Notes under the pieces: generated by a model | The model's input: only the letters and a program-made list of their open reading frames with translations | Told to the model about the DNA's origin: nothing | Database searches by the model: none | Shown here: in pieces, positions 55,569 through 63,859 of the stretch | How positions within the stretch are numbered: position 1 is the stretch's first letter | Layout of the letters: every line of letters starts with the position of its first letter | Source of the DNA: Aliishimia sp965656085 | GTDB lineage: Bacteria > Pseudomonadota > Alphaproteobacteria > Rhodobacterales > Rhodobacteraceae | Length of the DNA stretch: 64,000 bases | Direction of reading: 5' to 3' | NCBI GenBank assembly: GCA_965656085.1 | Contig: CBFHJA010000018.1 | Location: 1 to 64,000, forward strand | Program-made: the position numbers and the translations under genes

Positions 55569-56267
55569 ATGACAAATATCAAGACACTCACCGCAACCGT
55601 CGTTTTCGCTGCTGGCGTTGGCTTCGCTGGCGCTGCAGGTGCGGCTTCGCTCGGCACTTTGTCGACACCGTTCTTCCCGGGCGACGGGAACTCGAACACC
55701 AACTTTGTGATTGATACCAATGACGCCGAGAACATCGAAATCGGGGTAAAGGCAAAGGCTGGGTTCCAAGGCGATGTGCCGAACGACGGCGTAAACACAT
55801 ATTTTGTGGATACGGGGTCGCGGACACACCCGACGCTTGGGTTTCAACAGGGGCTGGCGAAATGGAACCTCGAATGGTCAGTGAACGTGGGTAGTGCGCC
55901 GATCAGCGACTATGACATTTTCTTGACGTTGGATTTCAACCCGGCAGCCGGGAATACCGATCTTGCGGTGTTTGATTTCAACCTGCCGACACCACTTACG
56001 GATTCTCTGGTACAATCCTCGCAGAACCTCGGATTTGATTTTTGGGCACTTTCGGGTGTTCCAAACGCGGGCGGATTTGATGTCAACGCACAAGGCGAAT
56101 ATTTCATTGGTCTGGACGTGTTTGAAAAGGGGACGACCACCTCTTTGGCGTCCGTTTCCGCATTTGTGAATGCAGCCGCCCCCATCCCTGTACCCGCCGG
56201 TCTGCCGCTGGTGCTGGGCGGCCTTGGCGCGCTCTACGCGATGAAGCGGCGCAAGCAGCGCGGCTGA
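55569..56267 (+). CDS. VPLPA-CTERM sorting domain protein, secreted
   Basis: 232 residues. A signal peptide (cut near AGAAGAA-S) leads a beta-rich body, and the end is a sorting tail: IPVPAGLPLVLGGLGALYAM followed by KRRKQRG. This is the VPxPAGLPL plus helix plus basic-end arrangement of VPLPA-CTERM proteins, which are processed by a dedicated exosortase. AGGAGGGG precedes the ATG at 55569. The body is unrecognised but contains DYDIFLTLDFNPAAG-like strands. It is expected at the cell surface or in matrix. Confidence 0.85.
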   Translation: MTNIKTLTATVVFAAGVGFAGAAGAASLGTLSTPFFPGDGNSNTNFVIDTNDAENIEIGVKAKAGFQGDVPNDGVNTYFVDTGSRTHPTLGFQQGLAKWNLEWSVNVGSAPISDYDIFLTLDFNPAAGNTDLAVFDFNLPTPLTDSLVQSSQNLGFDFWALSGVPNAGGFDVNAQGEYFIGLDVFEKGTTTSLASVSAFVNAAAPIPVPAGLPLVLGGLGALYAMKRRKQRG

Positions 56268-56324
56268 GCCCCGGCGGTGCGAGCGGATGCTCGGTTAACG
56301 CCGCATTTACCAAGATGAGACAAG

Positions 56325-56360
56325 ATGGAGGGCATGATATGTCTGCCCTCCATTTCTTTT
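56325..56360 (+). terminator. Hairpin with T-rich tail at the VWA gene start
   Basis: ATGGAGGGCA (56325-56334) pairs perfectly with TGCCCTCCAT (56344-56353) over a nine-base loop, followed by TTCTTTT. It lies 57 bases after the VPLPA gene and looks like its terminator, yet its first three bases are the candidate ATG of the VWA protein. Confidence 0.65.
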
Positions 56361-57107
56361 CGGCCCGCCAACCGCAAGCGCGCAGCACGCCCTTTCGCCG
56401 CCTATCTGGTCTCCTCCCTTCTGACAGCACAGACCGCACTGGCCTCCGAAGCCTGTAGCACCGACGCGATGATCGTCTTCGACGGCTCGGCCTCCATGTC
56501 CGAAGCCGCCGCGCCCGGATCCCGCAGCACGCGCATCGAGGACGCTCGCGCCGCGATGGCCCGCGCCATGCCGTTCATCGCGCCTTACCGCAAGGTCGGT
56601 CTGCTGATCTACGGCCCCGGCGCTCCGGCCGGGCTGGCCGGAGCCTGCACCGGGATCGACCTGCGCTTCGCTCCTGAGCCCGAGGCCGGGCCGCGGATCC
56701 AGCAAGAGGTTCACCGGATAGAACCGGCTGGGCTGACAGCACTCACTGACGCTGTGCGGCAGGCGGCGGAGGTGCTGGACTATCTCAGCAAGCCCGCGCT
56801 GATCGTGCTGGTGACCGATGGCAATGAGACCTGTGGCGGCTCGCCCTGCCAGTTGGGCGCCGAACTGTCTGGCGCGGCGCGCGACCTGACGGTGCACGTG
56901 ATCGGCTTCCATGTCCGAGCGAGCGATTTCACCCATAACGACAAGGTCGGCGATGGCGCGACCGCCGCCGAGTGCCTCGCCGCACTGAATGGCGGGCAAT
57001 ACACCCACACCGACACGGTTGAGGCGCTCGCCGAGGCACTACAGGACACGCTGGGCTGCGACGAGATTTCCGGCCTTGTCAGAGACGTTAACGTGCGCCC
57101 GGCTTGA
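56325..57107 (+). CDS. von Willebrand factor A domain protein, exported
   Basis: 260 residues. After a basic N-terminus a signal-like helix (FAAYLVSSLLTAQTALASEA) leads a single VWA domain. MIDAS residues are present: DGSAS at 53-57, the Thr of GLTALTDAV and the Asp of VTDGNETCGG. Three or more Cys in the mature part suggest disulfides. The start is uncertain, because ATG 56325 and ATG 56334 both lie in a strong hairpin and lack a good Shine-Dalgarno. It sits between two VPLPA-CTERM genes. Confidence 0.8.
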   Translation: MEGMICLPSISFRPANRKRAARPFAAYLVSSLLTAQTALASEACSTDAMIVFDGSASMSEAAAPGSRSTRIEDARAAMARAMPFIAPYRKVGLLIYGPGAPAGLAGACTGIDLRFAPEPEAGPRIQQEVHRIEPAGLTALTDAVRQAAEVLDYLSKPALIVLVTDGNETCGGSPCQLGAELSGAARDLTVHVIGFHVRASDFTHNDKVGDGATAAECLAALNGGQYTHTDTVEALAEALQDTLGCDEISGLVRDVNVRPA

Positions 57108-57341
57108 CCGTTCAGGTGGGTTATCAACCTCTACAATCAAAGCTAGAAAGTTGGTTTTGGCGTGGAAAAGCTGCGTTGATCGTCTCAACAGAGTGTTGAC
57201 GGGTTGGAACTATTTTTCCTACCAATATTGCGAGCACAGTATATCAGTGCTGCGCTTTGGTCCGGCGCTTTCGCCAGTTGGGCTTTGGGTAGGCCCTGAA
57301 CAGGGACCATTTAAAGCAAAGACGAGGGTGAGGGACATCCA

Positions 57342-57950
57342 ATGAAGAAACTGATCATCGCAGCGGCGCTGGCGCTTTTCGGCACAGCGCAGGCACAGGC
57401 TGCGACCTACGACTACTCCTTTTCGGGGAATTTTGAGCGGTGGTTTAGCGGCACCGACAGCACGGGCACGGTCCGCGGTCCTTACACGGGTCCGTTCTCC
57501 GGGAATTTTACCTATGACAGCGATCAGAACGCGATCACCGACTGGGATGTAACGATGGATTTTCGATACAACAGCGGCACGATTGAAACGATCAACTTTT
57601 TCGAAGGAGGGGATCGTCACCGCACCGATCTGTCTGCCACCCGTGTGACATTCCGGTACAGCTACAATTTTGCTTCCTCTCCTTTGCAAAACCGCATCCG
57701 TCTGTATTTGGACGACAGTTCCAGCTGGGGCGACACGACCGTGACCTTCGACTATGTTTGGGGCGATGTGGACACGTTCACAGGCGGGCGCGGTTTTGTG
57801 GGCACATCACCTCATAACAACGACACGGGTGCCGACCCGGTTGCGATCGTCGCAAGCGCGGCTCCGGTTCCGCTCCCGGCGGGCTTGCCCCTTGCGGTGG
57901 CGGGACTTGGGGCGCTCTGGGCGCTCGGGCGCACGCGCCGCTCGGCCTGA
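57342..57950 (+). CDS. VPLPA-CTERM sorting domain protein, secreted
   Basis: 202 residues. Signal peptide MKKLIIAAALALFGTAQAQAA, then a beta-rich, Asp/Thr/Tyr-rich body (YDYSFSGNFERWFSG, TYDSDQNAITDWDVTM), and the sorting tail VPLPAGLPLAVAGLGALWAL with a basic end. The tail matches the other VPLPA protein, 1.1 kb upstream; the bodies share only general composition. The 234-bp upstream gap has no other feature I can support. Confidence 0.87.
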   Translation: MKKLIIAAALALFGTAQAQAATYDYSFSGNFERWFSGTDSTGTVRGPYTGPFSGNFTYDSDQNAITDWDVTMDFRYNSGTIETINFFEGGDRHRTDLSATRVTFRYSYNFASSPLQNRIRLYLDDSSSWGDTTVTFDYVWGDVDTFTGGRGFVGTSPHNNDTGADPVAIVASAAPVPLPAGLPLAVAGLGALWALGRTRRSA

Positions 57951-57977
57951 CCCAGAGACTCAAACCAGATTGTGAAA

Positions 57978-58004
57978 AAGGGGCGCGGTCTCGCCGCGCC
58001 CTTT
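57978..58004. terminator. Hairpin terminator after the second VPLPA gene
   Basis: GGGCGCGG (57981-57988) pairs with CCGCGCCC (57994-58001) over TCTCG. The plus-strand tail is TTTCC, and the minus-strand tail is a better run of T, so it may act in both directions. Confidence 0.75.
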
Positions 58005-58044
58005 CCATTTGCGGCTGCGCCGTGAAAGGCTCTAGCCTGCGCCT

Positions 58045-58869
58045 ATGCGCCTGTTTCTGCTCACCGCCCTCACCATGGTGGCCTTTGCCTCCAACTCGCT
58101 TCTGAACCGCGCGGCGGTCGAGGGTGGCCATGCCGATGCGGCGAGCTTTGCCGTGATCCGCGTGCTGTCCGGGGCGGTGATGCTCGCGGCGTTGCTTGTG
58201 GCCCGCCAAAGCCCCGTCCCGCCTCTAAGAGCCGCGCGCTGGGGCGGCGGGCTTGCGCTCGCGGTCTACATGATCGGCTTTTCTCTGGCCTATATCAGCC
58301 TTGATGCCGGGCTCGGTGCGCTCTTGCTCTTCGGTACGGTGCAGATCGCACTCTTTGCCCAAAGCGCCCTGACCGCGCAGAAGCCGACCGCGATGCAATC
58401 GCTTGGCGCTCTGGTGGCTTTCGCGGGGCTGGCGCTGGTGCTCTGGCCCTCGGAGGGCGCGACCGGCACGCTGCTGGGGGCGGGGGCGATGATCGCGGCG
58501 GGGCTCGGCTGGGCCGGCTACACGCTTGCAGGGCGCGGCGCGCAGGACCCGCTCGCGGTGACCGCGCTGCATTTCGCGCTCTGCCTGCCCATGGTCGCGG
58601 GGCTCCTGCTCCTCGCCGACACGCAGATCACGCCCCTCGGCTGGGCGCTCGCGATCACAAGTGGCGCGGTGACCTCGGGTCTTGGCTATGCGCTTTGGTA
58701 CGCGGTGCTGCCCGGCCTGCCCGGTGCGCGGGCGGCGGTGGTGCAACTCAGTGTCCCGGTGATCGCGATCATCCTTGGCGCGCTGCTGCTGGGCGAAGCG
58801 CTGTCGCTGCGCATTGCCCTTGCGGCGGGTCTGGTTCTGGGCGGGATCGCGCTGGCTTTGCGCAAGTGA
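58045..58869 (+). CDS. DMT-superfamily (EamA) transporter
   Basis: 274 residues with about ten hydrophobic segments in two EamA repeats. The second ends with PVIAIILGALLLGEALS and ALAAGLVLGGIALALRK, typical of the family. EamA proteins export amino acids or other metabolites; the substrate is not predictable. The ATG lacks a strong Shine-Dalgarno. It converges on the NUDIX gene with seven bases between stops. Confidence 0.9.
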   Translation: MRLFLLTALTMVAFASNSLLNRAAVEGGHADAASFAVIRVLSGAVMLAALLVARQSPVPPLRAARWGGGLALAVYMIGFSLAYISLDAGLGALLLFGTVQIALFAQSALTAQKPTAMQSLGALVAFAGLALVLWPSEGATGTLLGAGAMIAAGLGWAGYTLAGRGAQDPLAVTALHFALCLPMVAGLLLLADTQITPLGWALAITSGAVTSGLGYALWYAVLPGLPGARAAVVQLSVPVIAIILGALLLGEALSLRIALAAGLVLGGIALALRK

Positions 58870-58876
58870 CGCGGTC

Positions 58877-59347
58877 TCAGCGCAGGATTGGCTCCAGCGC
58901 ATCGTAGAACACAGGCGCGCTTTCCGGCCCGAAGGCAATCTCGGCGAGGCTGTCGGGCTTCACGCGGAGCCCGTCCATCTCGTCCCGGGTCACCCAATGC
59001 CATTGATCCACGATATTCTCGGGGTCCTGCCACTCGGGATGGGTGTCCCCCGCGAGAATGCGGGCACGGAAATAGATATCGACCTGATGGAAGGTCCCGC
59101 CGGGGTCATGAAACTCGTTCACAAGGCACACCTGTCCCACCGCGATTGTGAGACCGGTCTCCTCATAGACCTCGCGGCGCAGATTGCCCGGCAGGGATTG
59201 GTGCGGCTCGACCCCGCCCCCCGGCGCGCAGAGCAGATCGCTCTTGCCACCCGGCCATGCGTTGACGAGCAAGAGCCGTCCGGCGCGCAGGATCACGGCG
59301 CGCACGGCGAGACGGACGGGGCGGGGCGGGTTTGACGCTGCGTGCAT
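58877..59347 (-). CDS. NUDIX hydrolase
   Basis: 156 residues. The Nudix box spans about 43-65 with GGGVEP and REVYEETGL; the usual GES before it is HQS. It hydrolyses a nucleoside diphosphate linked to another group; the substrate is unknown. Start ATG 59347; the upstream frame to 59374 reaches across the divergent gene gap. Divergent from the lipase-like gene by 39 bp. Confidence 0.9.
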   Translation of the reverse strand: MHAASNPPRPVRLAVRAVILRAGRLLLVNAWPGGKSDLLCAPGGGVEPHQSLPGNLRREVYEETGLTIAVGQVCLVNEFHDPGGTFHQVDIYFRARILAGDTHPEWQDPENIVDQWHWVTRDEMDGLRVKPDSLAEIAFGPESAPVFYDALEPILR

Positions 59348-59386
59348 ACGGTTCCTTAATGGCTGCAGGCACATTATCTGACACCC

Positions 59387-60202
59387 ATGCTAACCCGAAC
59401 GCTCCTTCTTGTCGCATCTGCCCTGACAGCGCTCACCCTCGCTGCCGGGTCTGGTGTGGCGCAGACATCGGCGCAGGCGGACGGCCCGGTCCCGGGGCGC
59501 TGCGTTGTACTCCTGCACGGGCTCGCGCGCACCGAGGCCAGCTTCCTGCTCATGCAAGAGGCGCTCGAAGCGGATGGCTGGCGCGTGGTGCGCCCCGGTT
59601 ATCCCTCCACCGAAGCCCCCATCGGGGAACTCATGGAGCGCACCCTGCCCGATGCGGTCGCGGCTTGCGGCACTGGGCGGGTGGATTTCGTGACCCATTC
59701 CATGGGCGGTATCCTGCTGCGGCTCTGGGCCGGGGACGAGGGCAATCCGCGCATTGGCCGCGTTGTCATGCTCGGGCCGCCCAATCAGGGCAGCGAGATC
59801 ATCGACGAATTCAAGGACTGGGCCGGGTTTGACTGGATCAACGGCCCGGCGGGCTATCAGCTCGGCACCGGACCGGACAGCCTGCCACGCCGCCTGCCGC
59901 CCGTGCCCTTCGCGCTTGGCGTGATCGCCGGGGACCAATCGCTGAACCCGTTCTATTCCTCGCTCTTGCCGGGGCTGGACGATGGCAAGGTCTCGGTCGC
60001 TTCGACCAAGGTCACAGGCATGGACGACCATATCGTGTTGCCGGTCACGCACACCTTCATGATGAACAACGCCCGCGTGATCGCCCAGACGGTTGAATTC
60101 CTGCAAACCGGGCGCTTTGACCGGACCATGAGTTGGATGGATGCGGTGCTTGAACGGCTGGGCTGCGAGGACGGGGCCTGCGTGGGGTTGGATCTCGAAT
60201 GA
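59387..60202 (+). CDS. Exported alpha/beta hydrolase (lipase/esterase-like)
   Basis: 271 residues with signal peptide MLTRTLLLVASALTALTLAA. CVVLLHGLARTEASF has the oxyanion HG, THSMGG the nucleophile Ser (near 105), and LPVTHTFMM the His. This resembles the triacylglycerol lipase/PGAP1-like branch. The final ~20 residues hold a Cys pair (LGCEDGACVG) likely to form a disulfide. The stop overlaps the PhnM-like ATG by four bases, an odd pairing of a periplasmic and a cytoplasmic enzyme. Confidence 0.88.
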   Translation: MLTRTLLLVASALTALTLAAGSGVAQTSAQADGPVPGRCVVLLHGLARTEASFLLMQEALEADGWRVVRPGYPSTEAPIGELMERTLPDAVAACGTGRVDFVTHSMGGILLRLWAGDEGNPRIGRVVMLGPPNQGSEIIDEFKDWAGFDWINGPAGYQLGTGPDSLPRRLPPVPFALGVIAGDQSLNPFYSSLLPGLDDGKVSVASTKVTGMDDHIVLPVTHTFMMNNARVIAQTVEFLQTGRFDRTMSWMDAVLERLGCEDGACVGLDLE

Positions 60203-61305
60203 ACGTGGAGTTTGCAGGCGCGCGCGTGCTCGGCCCGCAGGGCTGGGAAAACCGTCCCGTCGCTGTTGCTGAAGGCCTCTTGGGCGCGGGCGGCGGGCGG
60301 CAGATCGACCTCAGCGGCTTTTCGATCCTGCCCGGCATCGTCGATATCCACGGCGACGGCTTTGAGCGCCATGTCGCCCCGCGCCGGGGCGCGATGAAGG
60401 ATGTCTCCGAGGGCATCCGTGCCGCCGAGGCCGAGATGGCCGCGAACGGTATCACCACCGGCGTGATGGCGCAGTTCTGGTCATGGGAGGGCGGCATCCG
60501 CAGCCCCGATTTCGCCACGTCCTTTTTCGACGCGCTGGCCAAGACCAACACGATCACCGATCTGCGCGGCCAGATGCGCTTCGAGACCTACTTGCTCGAC
60601 ACCTATGACGCGCTGCCCGGGATGCTTGCGCGCTGGGGGATCGACTATATCGTCTTCAACGACCATTTGCCCCATGACCGGCTGGCCGAGGGCCGGATGC
60701 CCAAGCGCAACACGGCTGAGGCGCTCAGGGCCGGGCGTTCTCCCGAGAAGCATTTCCAGTATCAGCTAGATCTGCACGCGCGCGGCCCCGATGTGCCAGA
60801 CGCCCTGCGTGCGCTGGCCGCACAGCTCACGGCGCAGGGCGTGCGCATGGGCAGCCACGATGACAGCACCGCCGCGCAGCGCGCATGGTGGGTGGAGGCC
60901 GGCGTCGAGATCGCCGAGTTTCCCGAGACATTGGAGGCTGCGGAGGCCCCGGGCGACGTGATCCTCGGCGCGCCGAACCTCATGCGCGGGGGCTCGCACA
61001 AGGGCAATGTCTCGGCGCTCGACGTGATCATCATGGGCCATGCCGACGCGCTGGCCTCCGACTATCACTACCCCTCACTGCGCCGCGCCGCGCTGTTTCT
61101 GGCCAAGACCATCGGCATTGCCGAGGCGTGGGCGCTGGTCTCGTCCGGCCCCGCGCGGCTTCTGGGTCTGCCCGACCGCGGCCGTCTGGAGCCGGGGCTG
61201 CGCGCCGATCTGGTGATCCTCGATGGCGCGGACCGCGTCGCGGCAACGATGAGCGGCGGGCGGTTCAGCTACATGACAGGACCGATTGTGGAGCGGTTCG
61301 TCTAG
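60199..61305 (+). CDS. phnM: PhnM-like amidohydrolase (alpha-D-ribose 1-methylphosphonate 5-triphosphate diphosphatase)
   Basis: 368 residues of the PhnM branch. The metal site begins ILPGIVDIHGDGFERHVAPR (His51, Asp53, His58), with GSHDDST, the late HADALASDYHYPS and GLRADLVIL in order. PhnM releases PPi from the triphosphate intermediate of C-P lyase phosphonate breakdown. No other phn gene lies in the window, so this copy may have another substrate. The start overlaps the lipase stop (ATGA). Confidence 0.85.
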   Translation: MNVEFAGARVLGPQGWENRPVAVAEGLLGAGGGRQIDLSGFSILPGIVDIHGDGFERHVAPRRGAMKDVSEGIRAAEAEMAANGITTGVMAQFWSWEGGIRSPDFATSFFDALAKTNTITDLRGQMRFETYLLDTYDALPGMLARWGIDYIVFNDHLPHDRLAEGRMPKRNTAEALRAGRSPEKHFQYQLDLHARGPDVPDALRALAAQLTAQGVRMGSHDDSTAAQRAWWVEAGVEIAEFPETLEAAEAPGDVILGAPNLMRGGSHKGNVSALDVIIMGHADALASDYHYPSLRRAALFLAKTIGIAEAWALVSSGPARLLGLPDRGRLEPGLRADLVILDGADRVAATMSGGRFSYMTGPIVERFV

Positions 61306-61317
61306 CGGCAGCCGCGG

Positions 61318-62895
61318 TCAGTCCACGAAAACCTGGTCCTGCGCCGCGATCTGCTGCGCGGCCTCGGGCCCGATGGCCAGAAACCCCGCAAGCGCGGCAG
61401 CGTTGTCTTCCACTGGCGCGCCTTCGCGCAAGTGATAGTGCTCGTCGAACCCGGCATCGCGGATCAGGTCGCTCTCATGTGCGATGTCGCCCCGGATGGT
61501 GGGCAAGAGCCGCTCCAGCGTTCCGGCACTGGTCTGCGCGCCCGCGAGCCCCACGCGCTGCGCGTGCCCGGCCAGATAGGCATCGCTGAACTGGCAGTGA
61601 ATTTCCAGAAGCTTTGTGCGCGCACGGTCGGCGGCGAAATCCTGAAGCAGGTCGAGATTGGCCGGGTCGAGGCAGATGATCAACCGGTCGGTCTCGTAAT
61701 AGTCGAAGAGCATCCGCATCAGCGCGCGGCGGTGCCGGTGCCGCTTGTCCAGCGAGGTCTGGATGCCGCCGAGGTCGGGCAGGGCGGTGTCTTCCTCGTT
61801 GAACAGATACTCGATGGCGGGCAGGTTAGTGACCTGCCGGATATGGCCCAGCAGACGCTTGGCGACATGCCATTTCTTGCTCACGACGATCATCAGTTCG
61901 CGCGATCGGCCCAGCGAGCCCTCGCTTTCCCAGAACCGCGTGGCAAAGCGCCGCCCGATCCGGCCCCGCTCGGTGAGGAAGGTGAACAGGTTCGCGCCCT
62001 CGTTGGAGATCTGGAACCTGACCCCTTCGGCGGCATAGAGCTGTCCGAGGCGGCGCTTGAGGTCGGTGGCCTCGGGGCTGATCTTGCGCGCGAAGAGGTA
62101 ATCCTGCGCGAGCAACAACTCGTAATGGTCGTTATAGAAGCTCGCCGGCATCCCGTAATCGGTGAACATCAGGAAGGTCAGTGTCCGGGACCGGATTTGC
62201 TCGGACGGAACGAGGTGCCGCACGATGGTCTGAAAGAAGGTCTCGTCAGGAATCCACGTGGTGGCGAAAAAGCGCATCACGTCCGGGCGCGCCCGTGCGA
62301 AGTCCTGCACGGCCTCGACAGTGGCGCGGCGCAGGCACCACCATTGAGAGCCGATCATGATGTCGAGATCTTCCGGGATCTTGCGCGTGAGCCCGAGCCA
62401 TTTTTGCAGCTCGAACATCGCGTAGAACCGCTTTTTCTGGCTGCGCTCGTTGAACCAGTGCCGGTAGATCAGCCGTTCTTCCTTGAAGCCGGTCTTGATC
62501 CAGTCGCTCTCGAAATAGTCGAAGCTCTCGATGAAATCGGCGTCGTTGGCGTCGAGATAGTCATGCACGTATTCGGCGGTCTTGATCGCCATGCAATCGC
62601 CCGAGAGCATGTAGACATGCGTGGCGTCGTCGAAGGCGTCGAGGGCCGCGTCGATGGCTTTCAGCGTGGCGTCCACGAGGCTCCATTCGCCCCAGCCGCA
62701 GCGCACCCGCTTGCGCGCGAAGGTCACGTTGGGATTGCCGCGCAGCGCGTCGCGGATGCGGTCATAGCTGTTCTGCGCGGCGCTGGCGTCGAAATGGATC
62801 GCCATGTAGTCGCCCACCGCTGTGAGGCGCTCGGCCTGACGGATGATCGCTTCGGGGTCTTTGTGACACAGCAAGATATAAGCGATTTTGGCCAT
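61318..62895 (-). CDS. DUF5928 / GT14-type (core-2/I-branching) glycosyltransferase-like protein
   Basis: 525 residues. The first ~280 follow the GT14 branching-enzyme pattern: IAYILLCHKDPE, HFDASAAQNSYDRI, YMLSGDCMAIKTAEY, IGSQWWCLRRATVEAV and IPDETFFQTIV. The C-terminal ~240 residues match the family's DUF5928 extension, with an HRHRRALMRMLFDYYETDR segment that may bind nucleotide; its role is unknown. It probably adds sugar to a surface glycan. Start ATG 62895; divergent from the sulfotransferase. Confidence 0.85.
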   Translation of the reverse strand: MAKIAYILLCHKDPEAIIRQAERLTAVGDYMAIHFDASAAQNSYDRIRDALRGNPNVTFARKRVRCGWGEWSLVDATLKAIDAALDAFDDATHVYMLSGDCMAIKTAEYVHDYLDANDADFIESFDYFESDWIKTGFKEERLIYRHWFNERSQKKRFYAMFELQKWLGLTRKIPEDLDIMIGSQWWCLRRATVEAVQDFARARPDVMRFFATTWIPDETFFQTIVRHLVPSEQIRSRTLTFLMFTDYGMPASFYNDHYELLLAQDYLFARKISPEATDLKRRLGQLYAAEGVRFQISNEGANLFTFLTERGRIGRRFATRFWESEGSLGRSRELMIVVSKKWHVAKRLLGHIRQVTNLPAIEYLFNEEDTALPDLGGIQTSLDKRHRHRRALMRMLFDYYETDRLIICLDPANLDLLQDFAADRARTKLLEIHCQFSDAYLAGHAQRVGLAGAQTSAGTLERLLPTIRGDIAHESDLIRDAGFDEHYHLREGAPVEDNAAALAGFLAIGPEAAQQIAAQDQVFVD

Positions 62896-63040
62896 GGACC
62901 GGATGTGGCAGCAACCTGTTACGGTACAGTTAACCCCGTAATGGCCCAAGGCGCAGCGAATATACACCATTTCTTTGCCATTTTTTGTTGATAAGGAAGC
63001 CACATGCGCATTTCAGGCGCAGGCAGAGAAGGGCCGCAGG

Positions 63041-63859
63041 ATGGGATTTCCCGGAACATGGATGACGCAAAGCGAAAGCATGGTCTATCGCGTGGTGCCC
63101 AAATGCGCCTGCTCGACCATTGGCCAGATCATGTTCTACTCTGACCATGGCCGCTTTTTCGACGGTGATATCCACGATGCCAAGGACGGCATGCACAAAT
63201 GGGCGCTGGAGCACAGCCACGCGCCGATCAGCGCCAATGTGCGGGCCCATAAAAGCTACGCCTTCACTTGCGTGCGCAACCCCTATACCCGTATTCTCAG
63301 CTCATTCTTCGACAAGATCTGCGGCATCCAGCGCAACGGCAAACGCTACCGGGGCAATCTCGTGCCCTTGCTGATCCAGAAATACGGTATCGAAGTGGGC
63401 GGCGAGGACGGCAAGCAGGACTTCGACCAGATCAAGAGCTTCCGCCGCTTCCTTCTCTTCGCCCGCGACACGATCCGCTGGCGCCGCCCGATGGAGCCGG
63501 ACATTCACTGGTCCGCCATGTCCGGCCATGTCTCGACCTTCATCGTCAATGGCGGGCGCTATGACAAGATTTTCTGGACCGAGACGTTCAACGACGGGAT
63601 GGCCGAAGTGCTGCAAGCGATCGACACGCCGCACAGCGTCGATCTGACCGCGATCCCCCGCTTCAACGAAAGCGAAGGCCACGGCCCCAAACGGGCGCAC
63701 CCGGTCGAGGACTATTTCGACGATCTGTCGATGCACCTCGTGCGCGAGATGTACAAGCGCGACTTCGACCTCTTCAAATACGATATCGGCGATCCGTCCA
63801 ACAAGATGCCCATCGGCGAGATCGACCTGGATGAGGTCCACGCCAAGCTGGGCGACTGA
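63041..63859 (+). CDS. Sulfotransferase family protein (type 2, carbohydrate-type)
   Basis: 272 residues. The 5'-phosphosulfate loop is RVVPKCACSTIGQIM (near 17-31) and the 3'-phosphate site is TCVRNPYTRILSSFF (near 76-90), as in PAPS-dependent carbohydrate sulfotransferases. GAAGGG upstream favours the ATG at 63041; an in-frame TTG at 62975 would add an odd leader. With the divergent GT14-like gene it suggests assembly and sulfation of a surface glycan. No complete gene follows in the last 140 bases. Confidence 0.87.
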   Translation: MGFPGTWMTQSESMVYRVVPKCACSTIGQIMFYSDHGRFFDGDIHDAKDGMHKWALEHSHAPISANVRAHKSYAFTCVRNPYTRILSSFFDKICGIQRNGKRYRGNLVPLLIQKYGIEVGGEDGKQDFDQIKSFRRFLLFARDTIRWRRPMEPDIHWSAMSGHVSTFIVNGGRYDKIFWTETFNDGMAEVLQAIDTPHSVDLTAIPRFNESEGHGPKRAHPVEDYFDDLSMHLVREMYKRDFDLFKYDIGDPSNKMPIGEIDLDEVHAKLGD

